This document shows, in pieces, positions 14,501-26,000 of a stretch of DNA of 64,000 bases (positions are counted from its first letter, which is position 1; every line of letters begins with the position of its first letter). The notes below the pieces were generated by a model. That model was given only the letters and a program-made list of their open reading frames with translations. It ran no database searches and was not told the DNA's origin. The position numbers were made by a program, and so were the translations under genes. The DNA lies in assembly GCA_018697195.1 (NCBI GenBank), contig CM031870.1, positions 12,823,969 to 12,887,968 of the forward strand, read 5' to 3'. The stretch is from Certhia americana. Taxonomy: Eukaryota; Chordata; Aves; Passeriformes; Certhiidae.

Positions 14501-17500
14501 GGGAACGCTGCCGTGCCCGCGGGGAGCTGCGGCGATTCCCGTTCCGGGAGACCCCTTGGGTGACCACCGCTGAGCTGCCAAGCCCCGGCCCTGCTGCCCC
14601 CCCACGGGAGCCTTCCCCGCACGCTGGGCTGCGATGCTCCCAGTCTCCTCACTCTTTCTTGCTGTTTCACTGTACTTTACCTTCTCCTCACCCCATTCCC
14701 CTAGTGCTGTGTTTCCCATCAAGTCTTCACACATGCCCTTCCAGCCATGTGGTTAGCGTATCACCTCTCCTCTAAGCTGTTTCTCTCCTCCCAGTATAAA
14801 CATTTTCCCCTTCTGGAGGACATCCTCCCACCTCGATTGCTCAGCCATCCTTGCCTTTGTCCTGGGATTGCTGCTGAAGATTTCTCCATCCATTCTCCAA
14901 GGAGCATCCGTCAGCATGTATTGCTCACGAAGAGCTATGCTTGGAACTCCAGCAAGGCCTGCAGGGTGCACATCCCTCTTGAGCAGGTCCCCAACCCACA
15001 GCTCCAGATGCTTTCAATGTTAGTAATAACTGGGGGGATGATGTTCCTTTCCCCATCTTACTGCATCTTCCCCGCCGACCTGCGTGATCCAGACGAGCTG
15101 AGCTCATCGGTACCGCACCCAGCCCTACGCGTGCCCACGGCAGCCACACATGGAAGGCAGCCCCCAGAGAGCCCTGCTAACCAAATCATGTCTCATTAGC
15201 TAATGAGTAAACGCAGAGCAGCCCCAGCTAGTCCTGGCTGAGGTGGAGACCAATCGCACGCAGAACCCTGGTTGTCCACAAAGCTTAACAGGCGCAAATT
15301 ATTTTCAGATGTTTCTACCACATAAACAAGGAAAAGAAGCATCAAGTAAAGCACTCGCAGGGCTCTTCAGCATCTCCTGGGAGGAACGCTCTGGAGCTGG
15401 AGTAGGAATCTGACCCACCCCTCCTCATCGTTCTTTGCCTCCTGCCAATAGTATGTGCATTTTGCAAGAAAAGCAAAGCTCTGTCACTGAAACGTGACTT
15501 CTTGCTCCTGTAGAACACTTGCAGACAGTACTGCTAACCCCATCCCACAAAGTCTTGTTCCCCAGTGCTTCCCTGTCCAGCTCCCAGACTCTGGATCCTT
15601 TAACCCAAGCTGCAGGAATCTGCAGAGCTGGATAAAATCTCTTGGTAAAGAGTACACCTACCTTGCTGCCATCACCATCCAGGGTGATTCTCCTTCAGTG
15701 CACTGAGTCGTCCTAGCCTAAAATAGATGGAATAAGGTAATTTAAGGCCAGGTTCTAACTGCTCAGGCATGAGATGGTGAATGGCAGCAGTTCAGTGTTG
15801 AGCATCACCATTTCTGGCCTGGAGCAGGTTATCTGGCCCAAAAACCTTGCTCATTTTCTCTCTCTTCAGGGATTACTTCTATTTGAAATGTGGCCTCTGA
15901 GGACCAGCTGAAGGAGAGCTCTTTCCTGGTGCTTGTTATATTTAAGGTGAACATGTGATTACATGAATTTGCTTCATTCTTCTCTGCTGGAAACTGGAAT
16001 TTCCTCCCTACTTGGAACCCATGAGAAACTGTGATCTTGCCACAAGACGTGGTTAAAGACCCAATGAAATAGATATCCATCAGCATGTGAATGCAGCACT
16101 TTCACTGCTGCAGCTTGCTAAACTGCTTCAAGGCCTGGTGAGCCACACACCTGCCTGCTCCCAGCCAGGAACTGCTGGGTCTGCACCAGCCAGGAGTGGT
16201 GCAGAATGGCCCTCAAGTACTGGACAGAATTGTTTAACACCTCATCTCCAGCTGCATCCCCTCCTGCATGCACATCTGTATAAAACACTCCTTGGAGCAC
16301 TGATCCTGTGTCATCAAGTGTTAAATTGTGGCCCCACTGAATATGGATTATAATCCACGCAGGGAAATGGTGGTGTTACAGCCTGTGTGCCTTGCCTGAC
16401 AGTTTTATGAGGACAGCTAGGACACCCCAGGAGCACACAGGTCTGCTTTTATCAGGATCACTGCTTCCCTAGACAGATGATTCCAACCTGCTTTGTTCAG
16501 TGTTTAGGCCAGGAAAGCATCCCAGTACCTGGTGAGCAGAGTGGACAGCATCAGATTGCAGCCTTGATCAGTAAAAACAGAGCTCCCCTTGCCCTCTGGA
16601 AATACACAGGCTTTGCAGTGCCTCCTGTGCTGACATGAAGCAGCAGCACAGCCCTGGCAGCTGTCCTAGCAAACAGGGAAGAGGTCCAGAAAGGCCTGGG
16701 ATTTCTTCTGGGGAGGATTAATAACACAGAAACCCAAGCAAAGTCCCACGGAGTTTCAAATGCAGGTGGCCTGGCCAGGAGCCAGAGAGGGAACTGCCAG
16801 GAGGGAAAGGACGGGGATTCCCTTTGAGGAATGCCTTTGCAGGGTGGATGGCTGGATCTGCAGCCCCTTCTTGGGGAAAACTAGGTTCCTGGGTATCAGC
16901 AGCTGATCAGGTTTTCACCCTTAGCTGCACATGTGTGTGTGGGATCCTGTGGATTGGAAAAGTGAGGATGGTACAGCAAGATCTGTTCGCCAGAGCTGCT
17001 ACAGAAATATCTCCCCTGTTCCTCTCTACCCTGCAGCTCCTGGTGTGCAGCTGGCCCAGCTTTCTGCCCCAGGGAGAGAGAGCAGTGAGGACTGCTCTGG
17101 GCACCCAGTCTCAGCAGTGCCCTTTCTCACACACCGTGGGAGTGTTGGTGCAAAATGCTTGGAGTGCAGATGCCCCCAGAGTGGGAATTGTGCTGCTGTC
17201 CTGAAAAAAAAAAAACTCTTACATTTTTTGGAGTGCAAACCTTTCACTTCCCAAAAATCCAAATAGCTTCTATTAACAAGGAGCTATGTCGCAACTTCAA
17301 TTTCCTATAATCCACTCAACTTACATGACGTTCAAAAACCTCAAACTGGGTGGAAGGTCTTTTGAAGCCTCTGTCACCCCCAGGCAGCAGCAGACAGTGC
17401 AGACATTATTGTGTGAGATCACACCAATGGCAAGGAGGGACACAGAGGTGACTTCAGCCTGGCAGGTCCATGCACCTGCTCAGGTGCTGGATGTGCCATG

Positions 17501-18615
17501 GGCTGAGCTGGCAGCAGGCCTGCAGGGACTGAGGGTTTAAGCCCATGGAGGAGGTTCAAAAATAAAGCCAAGCCTTACCATCCTTGCCTGAAACTTATTC
17601 AGCCCAACTCAGGACAGATCATTCCCTTCACAGACATCATCAAGAAGTCCACCTGTGGCTGGGGAGCAGGAGACAAGCAGGGAGAGGAGACAAAATGTTC
17701 ATCTGGGAAGATAGTGGTACACCCCAGATCACTCACAGCCATAGGGGCTGCTGCCCAGCAGAGCAAAAGGAAATCACATCAAAACTCAAGCCCTTCATTT
17801 TCTGTCCAGATTAATTGCAATTGATCATTCCTGGCTCTAGCCACAGGGAATCTGTGTGCTTGCAGTGCCAAGAGGAGGTGGAGGAGTGAAAATGAGATAC
17901 AACTAGGATTTCATGGTTAGCCCATACAGAAATATTTCTTTTCAATTGTATTTCACCCAGAAAATGCACTCAGATCAAAATGGCAATTTTCATTTTGGTC
18001 AACTCATTGCGGGAATTGGCCAAAAAAAGAGGGGAAAAAAAAACCAAACTGAGAAGAGCACGTATAAAGCAAGCTAGGATTTCCAAAGTATTTAGGAAAT
18101 GTCACTTAGCAAAACAGCTTCCTTCTCCCCAGTTTACTTCAACACAAAAAGATGCTTTTAACATACATATCTGTGTGTTTCATATGGAAGGAATAAAAAT
18201 GTCATGGAAGAAGTAAGATAAAACTCCCAAAATATCTCTTATGTAGCCTGAAAGACTCTTATCATTTTCCAATCCACTCTTGGCAAGAGATGAAATAATA
18301 TTGCTTCAGAATTTCAAAACTGGGTAGATTTATTTCCAAGAGGCACACAAGGACTCTTATAAAGCAGTCAAATACAGAGAGCAGTGGCCAAGGGTGTGAT
18401 CAAACCTTCACTGTTGGAATGCAGGCCTGGAAGAGCCTGAATCCAAATTGCACAAATTACCTTCTAGTTGTTGATCTGTAATTCTGAGGCACCCAGGTTT
18501 TGAGCAGGGACTTTCATTTAAATGTCCAGGTTCTACTAACAGGGAAGAGGTGCCAGAAGGAAAAAATGAGCTCCAGGAAATGTGAGCTGGATGCCATGGT
18601 GCCATTTGCCATTTG

Positions 18616-18639
18616 TGACCCCCCCACCTGGGGGGGTCA
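18616..18639. repeat. Perfect inverted repeat, 11-bp arms with 2-nt spacer
   Basis: The left arm TGACCCCCCCA and the right arm TGGGGGGGTCA are exact reverse complements around a CC spacer. Each arm has a run of seven C or G, so a very stable hairpin could form in single-stranded DNA or RNA. The ends are TGACC and GGTCA, which resemble nuclear-receptor half-sites in everted orientation. No function is shown. Confidence 0.9.
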
Positions 18640-19045
18640 GCTGGGGATCAGCTACTGGTGTCACACTTGATTCCAGTACTGAGTTGCTCCTGTTGATGAA
18701 GAGGAGGAGCACGAGAGGTAGGAACATGCTCATCACCCTGAAGAATCTCCAAAAGCACTGTGAGAGATTGTCAGGTGGAACAGCAAGGTTTGGTAGCCTG
18801 CAGCCAGTAATGGCATCCTCCAGGTTAGCCCAGGTGGCTTCTAAGCTGCTGCAGGGGACAAGCCTTGAAGGAGAACTTTCAAAATTGGCAATAAGGAGTG
18901 ATCCAGTTCAGACAGGACACTGCAGAAAGGAATCAAACTTGGCATTAGTCACAGTGTAGCTCTCTATCTCCTAAATTCCTGTATTAACTAAAAAGGAATT
19001 GAATTGAAAAAAATAAAACAAAAAAATTTCCAGTTCAGGTACTCG

Positions 19046-19083
19046 TAAATGAACTGAAGGAGTTCATAAATGAGCTGAAGAAT
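19046..19083. repeat. Imperfect direct repeat, about 21-bp spacing
   Basis: A motif of the form TAAATGARCTGAAG occurs twice, about 21 bp apart, with one mismatch. It is a short local duplication with no recognised function. Confidence 0.6.
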
Positions 19084-19654
19084 TTTGGTTTGTCTATCAG
19101 CAATAAGCTACATATTTTGAAGAAAGAGCAGAGATAAGCTATCTTGTAAAAATATGAAATCAATAATTGGAGAAAAATAATTCAGTTACTGGCAACAAAC
19201 TTGTAAAGAACTTGCTTAGCTAAAATAACAGAGCTTTGTGTAAATCCAGAAAATCTTTACATAAATCTGTTAGAATAGTTTTGGCATAGGCAAGTAACAA
19301 AGTAAGAAGCTGAAATTTCAAAGTAAAATCAACTCTCTCTGAGTGTCAGTAACAGAGATCCTATCTCCAGCAAAAATTAATTTAATCATGTCACTCTGCA
19401 GTTAGTTAGACTTAAGGAACAATAATATTTAGTGTAAGAACTATTCCAAACAATCTAATTTCATGGGTTCTGATCTGGATTTTGTCAATCCCCCTGTGCT
19501 GCCAGCAAATGGCTCCTCTTCCCAGTCTGTCACTGCTTTGCTGGTTTGTTCCTGCTGTACTATTCCTGATTTTTCAGGTAGAAAAAAGAGCCATGGAAGA
19601 AGAGGGGGGTTACCAGCTTCCAAATGTTTTATGAGCTCTGTCTCTAACAAGTCT

Positions 19655-19960
19655 GGAGGGTGGCCTTGCTGTTGGATTTCAAAGGTCTCCAAGGACAGAG
19701 TTCCCACCACCTGTCTGTGTCCTGGGTCCTGTCCCAGGGCTGGGTCACTCTCACAGGGACAGATCCCAACCCAACGTGCAGCTGGTTCCCTGTCACTCCT
19801 GTGGCCCCCTGCCCTCGCAGGGCCCCTGGGATTCAACCCTCTCCACCTCATCCTGCAGGAAGAGCAAAGCCACCCCTGGGCTCTCCTCCCCAGTGCTCCC
19901 TGTGGCCCTTCCCTGGGCTCTGCAGTTCCTCTGCCTCTCCTCTGTACAGAGGATCTGAGG
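19655..19960 (-). mobile_element. Degraded CR1 LINE 3' fragment
   Basis: The + strand carries phrases typical of the reverse complement of CR1 3' ends: TCTCCAAGGACAGAGTTCC near 19685, then a GGTCACTCTCACAGGGA-type phrase and a CCTGTCACTCCTGTGGCCC-type phrase. The element therefore lies on the - strand. It is diverged, its ends are uncertain and it has no coding capacity. It accounts for part of the 203-codon + frame that crosses it. Confidence 0.5.
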
Positions 19961-20430
19961 CGGGATGCCGTGGTGTGCACTGAAACACTGGTGCTAGGCA
20001 AACAGGAACAGAAGGATTATTTGTACTTTAACCCCATCAGCAGTGAGCCTACAAACATCTGTCTAACACACTGAGCTGTAAAGGCTCCCTGTTTTCCAGC
20101 AGAACTTTTGGAGCAGGAACTGAGGAAGCTGTAGCTGACCTTAGCTGCAGAAGTGCTGGTGGAGCTGTCTCTGCCTTCCCAGACTTTCTGCAGGACATGG
20201 CAGAAAGAGGAAGCTGCCAGCAAAGGTTTTAACAAATATTCTGTTTATAATTGTCATAAGATGCTGAACAAGGGGAAGGCAAGAAAGGAAGAAAGCCCAA
20301 AAGAAAGCAACTGTTAATCTTGACTCCCACCCAAGCCTACTGCATGTATTACATTTTGTTACAAACATTTCTTACAAGAAGTCCACACGTGGATCAGATG
20401 ATCCCAGTGGAGTGACATGGTTCAGCACTA

Positions 20431-20490
20431 GCCAACTAATATCTGTACTAGCCAACTAATATCTGTACTAACCTACTAATATCTGTATTG
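20431..20490. repeat. 20-bp tandem repeat, three copies
   Basis: The 20-bp unit GCCAACTAATATCTGTACTA is present twice exactly and a third time with a few changes. Each copy contains the motif CTAATATCTGTA. It is a short minisatellite with no recognised role. Confidence 0.9.
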
Positions 20491-22834
20491 CTTGGTTTTC
20501 CTTTTTCCTGGCACATGAAGCATTTTGAAATCATCTGGAGCTTCCTACTGCTTCAGGACTTATGAGGTCCCAAAGCCAGTCATTCAGAAGACTGTTAAGT
20601 GACCCTTTGGAAAACTTTTGGGTGTATGTGTGACCCAGCTTTTCTCTTGGAGCCTTGGCTAAAGCAGACTGCCTGTCCCAGAGACCCATTCCCTCTGTCA
20701 CTGAAAGTGACAATTGCACCAGTGAATACGGTCAAAACTTCAGCTAGGCAGAAGGCAGGCAGCCAGAATTCTGCAGGGTTTGATAAAACAGAGTGTGTCT
20801 TCATTCCAAATTACGACAGAGCCCCTGGATTTCAAGTTGTTCACAAAGGAAAGATCTGTATGAAATATCTAAGCCTTTCCAAAAAAAACCCAAAAAACAA
20901 AAAACTAAATCCCGCAAATGCTTGGACATGGTCCATTTTTCATGTAATATACAGAAACTTCTCAAAAGCTGGGTGGGGAATTGTTTCAGAAAAGGGCAAA
21001 AGCTTCCAAACTGCTTGCTTCCAAAAACCCTCTGAGCCCTGTGGAGGAGGTGGACAGATATTTCACTGGAGTCCCCAGTGGAACCACCTCAAGGCGCACA
21101 TGATCTGCCAGAAAAGAGCAGATCTGGAGTTTTGCTGCCCCAGTCAATTTCTTCCCAGCCAGACTGCAGCAGGAGGGACCAGTGGGTCATCCCTGGGCTT
21201 TGCAGCTTCCCTGGAGTGGGGTCTCTCCTGCACTCTGACATCGACGGTTTGGAACACAGCCCTCAGTGCCAGAAAGACAAAGAAGCAGCTCACTGTCACA
21301 GTCCTATTCTACCCTGAATAAAGCCTTGCAGGAAAGGGAAGGGATCATTTCATTTCTTAAAGGGCAGCTGAATCCCCTCTAAATGGCCACATTCTTGTCC
21401 CTTTTGCAGAGTGCGGCTGGTGCCAAACTTGGTCACAAAGGCGTATTCACAGTTTTTTCCTTCCTACACATTCAGGAGTTGAAAGCCAGTTTTGGTACAA
21501 ACTCCCCAAAATGACTTATTCAGCAGCTGCTTGCCAGCTTCCTGTTTGCAGAGCAGGGGGGCTGGAGCAGGGGCACAAGCCCTGACACCAGGCATGCTGC
21601 CATGGGGACCCTGTGGCTCTGGTGCTCCCTGAGCCTGGCAGAGCATCAGCCACTGCTCACCAGGCTCAGCTTGGGCAGAGACCCCATCACCAGACTGGCC
21701 TTTTCACCTCTGCTCTTGGTTTCACCACCAAATTTGCTTTTTCTTGAGGTCACTGGTCCCTGGGATATGTTCCAGCTCTAATGAGGATCTTTTCCCTAGT
21801 AAATAATTCCTCCTCTCACCAAGGGAATGGAGCAAATGCTCAGCCTCAAGCTACTGAGCACTGAGGGCAGTCAGCTCCTACCCTGGCCAACAGCCATGGA
21901 AGTGATTATCCTCCCTTGGATCAAGAGACTCAATGTCTTGTCTAAAAACCTACAGGAAGACATTGAGGGAACAGGGACAAAGCTGTCCTTCAGCTCATAG
22001 GTTCATTTATAGCAGGGAAATCAGGAAAAATGGACAAACCTTGCTCACCACAATGCCACCTTCATACTGGCAGCCACAGATCCTTCCTTGTAGACTCTCA
22101 GCTCCATCATGCTTTGGAGAAGTGTAGGAAAGACCAGGATAAGGATTGTTCAGATGCTTTTTATCTGGGAGCTGAGCTCACAGGAGTGGTTTGGGGTGGC
22201 AGGTTGTCCCTACTGGGCACAACAAGAGCTTGCTGAGGAGAAGGAACCACGGGTCTGTGCAAGCTCACAGAAAAAAGGTCTGGGTCAGTGAATGGGTCAG
22301 TGGTGACTCCTGGCTGCAAGGGGAGGCAAGCAGGATGTTTTCTCAAGGCTGGCTTTTGGTTCTGTGGTGTTTTCACCATCTGTGATTGCCAGCAGTATGG
22401 TTTCCCTTCTCAGCCTGCTACATGGCCTTTTGCTGGAAAACACGCATGCAGCGTCTGCAATCCCTGCAGCCACGCTCACTGCTCAGCTCCCAGGGAGGAA
22501 CCGCAAACTTCTTCATGTCCATGACATCTCCAGTAAAAGAACTTGCCTCGTGCAAGGGACAGGCTTCCCAAGAGGAGGCCACAGCCCATGGGGAAGGATC
22601 CCTGTGCTGATCCCTTCTTCCACAGTGCCATCATCTCTCCAACTCAAGTGTTATAACTGAGCAAGCTGGGTCCTTGTGCCCTTTCCCAGCAGGCTGGTGG
22701 TATCAGCCAACAGGATTTCACTCCAGTGACCCCATGCTCTTTCACAGGAGCACAAACCACACTGGTAGCCACAAAGGGGTTGGGCTCTGCTCCCAGGCAA
22801 CCAGAGGTAGAACAAGAGGAGAGTCTGAAGTGGC

Positions 22835-23062
22835 ACTAGAGGAGGTTTAGATTGGACATTAGAAGGAACTTTTTCACAAAATATTATTAGATTGTAATGC
22901 ACTGCTCAGGTGGGTGGTGGAGTCACCATCCCTGGAGGTGTTTAAGGAAAGACTGGATGTGACACTCAGCATTCAGAGCTAAGTGACAAGGTGGTGTTTG
23001 GTCATAGGTTGGACTCATTACCTCAGAGGCCTTTTCCAAACTAATTGATTCTGTGGTAGGCT
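22835..23062 (+). mobile_element. CR1 LINE 3' end (+ strand)
   Basis: The order of phrases matches the 3' end of CR1 in sense orientation: GAGGAGGTTTAGATTGGA with ATTAGAAGGAAC, then GGTGGTGGAGTCACCATCCC and TGGAGGTGTTTAAGGAAAGA, then GGTTGGACTCATTACCTCAG, and finally TTTTCCAAACTAATTGATTC near the terminus. CR1 copies end in short ATTCTATG-type repeats; here only a remnant is left. The insertion is 5' truncated, as nearly all CR1 copies are. Confidence 0.9.
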
Positions 23063-26000
23063 CAGGCTGTCTCAGCTGGAGCTATTTAATCAGCAATGTG
23101 CTGATAAGCTGACCACCAAAGCTGCCCACTGATGATCATTAGCAGCAGGGCAGTGCTAAATGAGCTCAGATGTGGTTTCCTGGCAGCAAGGGACCCTTTC
23201 TGCTCACTGTTTCTTCTTTCAGCAGTGGCTGTTTGTACATGCCAGCAGCATTCACATCTCGCCCTGGCTGCAGACCATAAAAATTGCCCTGCTGCAGAAG
23301 TGACAGGGACAGAGGAGCCTGGGACTGCCTGCACAGGGCTCGCTGTGCCAGTCACAGGCGTGGGACAGTCACCTGGCCACATGGCTGCATCCCGTTCTGC
23401 CACAGTGTGCTCCTGAGACGAGGGGCAGAAATGCCCCTGGCAGGAACAGCAAGAACTGCTGAGGGTGGATTAGGTCAGGAATGTGGAAGGATTTGACAGT
23501 TCAGACAGCAGAGGTGAGGACAGGGGTCCTCTGCTGAAGGCAGAGAGCCAAGGCATGTTGGTACTCATATCTCCTGGATCAGGCCTTCTGCCTGAGCAGA
23601 GAGGAGGCACTCCAGCCTCGTTAGTTTGGAAAGCGTGTATCCCTCCTTTCTGGAAATGGGCCTATCCCACCATCATCCTTTCCATGTGGTTGCCATGGAG
23701 AGAACAAAAGGTTTTGTGCCCTTCACTGAGTTAAGTTTGGATCTAGCTGCAAGTGGAATTGATTAGCAAAGGTGACTTGATATATTGCTTGGTGGATCCA
23801 AGGGGAGTGCTCCAAGTCCCAGGTGTGCACACGTCCTTTGGGCTCATGGCATCAGCGCCATTGGCATTCCAACAGGAGCATGGTTGGTACATGTGGGAGG
23901 GATCCCAGGCTACTGGGACAGAGCTCCTGGCTGGGACACATCTCCAGCATAAGCTCTTCAGCCTTGGTGCTGAGCAGAGATTCATCTTCAGCATCTTGAG
24001 CACTGATCTTGTATAAACCACTGGCTGATATACACACTGTGCTAGGCACAGGAGCTGCTGCTTCTGATTCCAAATGGATATTTCCAAGGAAATATCAGTG
24101 ATCCCCAGAAGCATCAAAACCAAACACTTAAGAAACTCTTCCAGGAGAAGCATTTGAAAGACAGGAGAATGCCAACACAGCACTCTCATGGACATGTCAG
24201 GGACCAGGGAAGATGGAAAGAGCACAGCATCCAGTGCTGCTGAGTCAGACTCAGCCCTCACCAAGTCTAATTGAATTTTGTTGCACATCATCACCCCCAA
24301 GGAGCCTCGGTAGGTGAGTGGTGTTGCAAGTGAGGCCAGTTTTTCAGAGTACGTGCTGTATTCTTACAGCTACTGATTCAGCTAAAAGCATGTTCCGCCC
24401 TGGGGCTGGGCAATTACAAATTTAGCAGCTCTAGTTCTAGGTCCATAAATATCTTTGTGGTAGCCTTTCTCATTGCATCTGGGAAGGGCCCAAACAGGAA
24501 ATCTCAGGTAAAAACGGGAAATGAAACCTCATAATTTGAGTCATCAATCATATGGTAAAGTTAGGAGAGGAGTTAGCCTGAGTACAAAGGAGCTTATCCC
24601 TGACAGGTCTTCTAGCAATAGATGCAGCAATTTCTTCTGGTTTCCTGGAAATCTTGTATCTGAACTTGCTCCTAATTTCCCTGTTGTAAAAGGACAAAAA
24701 TCTGACCTACTTTTGAGCAAAAGAGCCATTGGAATCAGAGTCCCAAAACAGGCCTAGGCATAGATGCTCCCTTGGTGCCCACTGAGGCTGGTTGTTTATT
24801 GCAATGAGATAATGCTTCTCTGGAATGATTTCAAACAAAGAGATTCTGTAATCAAGGCTTCAAATGAAATTATCTGCCTTCTTGTTCAGGGTTGAAGAGT
24901 CCATCTTAATATTGAAAGACAGTTGTGCTTTCTGTCTTGAGCTTGAATTTTGTCATAAATTTTTAAAAAAAGCCTGATCCTGGTAACTAAACTGCCAAGG
25001 AGCCACTGCTCAAAGTGAAGTCAGACTCTGAAATCAGCCCTCACAAATAGTTGGTTTTGTGGCCTTTTGAAAATAACTCTTTTCAGATGTGCTATTGGGA
25101 ATTTGCCAGGCTGCTCCAGATATTTCCCCAGAGGTCCAGATGGTACAAAAAGACATGGAAAATAAGATATGTTATTCTTAAATAAGATTAGTGACACTGC
25201 TTTGCTGTAAAGTACTCTCATTGTATCAGCCTGGGTTTGGGGTGCATGACCCAAAGCTCCACAGCCCTTTGCAAAGAGAGGGTGTCATGAGGGACTTGTG
25301 CAGGGTTCCATGAACACACCCCTAGCAGCCCAGTCTCACTGCAGGAGATGAGAAGCATCTTTCACACCAGCACAGTGATTTCTTTTTTTAAGCTGTAACA
25401 CTCAAAACACTACTAGAGTGAAAATCCAATAAGCCTCATTGCACCCAGCGAGCCCCTGCTTCAGCCTCTCAGGCTGATCCTGAGAGTTGCCCTGGGACAA
25501 AATGCTTGAAATCTGCTGTTCTCTTTGGGTGAGAAATTCCAGAGAAGGGGGTTTGAAAAAAAATTGCCATTCCACTTCACAATGAGGACCAGATTTTTAA
25601 GAATTCCTACAGAAAGAAAATTCCAACACATTTGGAAACTAATTTTGGACCACAGAAATATTTCCATCTGTTTGGGGGAGGGAGGCAATACATGTCCCAC
25701 ACAGAGCATAATCCCGGCACAGCTCTGAGCCCCAGGGTGTCACTCTGGAGGACAGGGGGTCCTGGCCAGCTGAGGACACTTCCCAAACAACTTGGTAGCA
25801 TCTGCCTCGCATTTTTGTTTGTGTATCTGCTTTCAGTCTTGAACAAAAAAATGAAACAGGACTGAGTCCTGGAGAGCACTTGCTCAGTGTGTCTGGGCAA
25901 AGCCATGGTAAGCCCGACTTGACAGGCTTTGAGAGGGAAAGCTAAGCCACTCCACAGCCTCCCCATCTTCTCCAACACAATGTTCCCCCTAAGGACATAG

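Larger units (their letters stand above)
13730..14620. promoter_or_regulatory. CpG island, candidate RHBDF1 promoter
   Basis: GC content and CpG density rise sharply against the AT-richer flanks, with many CGG, GCC and CCGCC steps. This is the typical look of a housekeeping-type vertebrate promoter. On the - strand there are two excellent splice donors (see the candidate exon). In human, the gene next to MPG on this side is RHBDF1, transcribed away from MPG, so the island could be the RHBDF1 5' end. The long open frames across it (up to 359 codons on the - strand) reflect the scarcity of AT-rich stop codons in GC-rich DNA and are not evidence of coding. Assignment to RHBDF1 rests on synteny only. 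Confidence 0.75.

Noticed and set aside
13655..14734. 359-codon - strand open frame across the CpG island
   Set aside because: It is rich in R, G, P and A because the DNA is GC-rich and short of stops. It crosses the likely promoter and splice donors and has no family resemblance.
19463..20074. 203-codon + strand open frame
   Set aside because: Much of it overlaps a degraded CR1 fragment and it shows no known domain.
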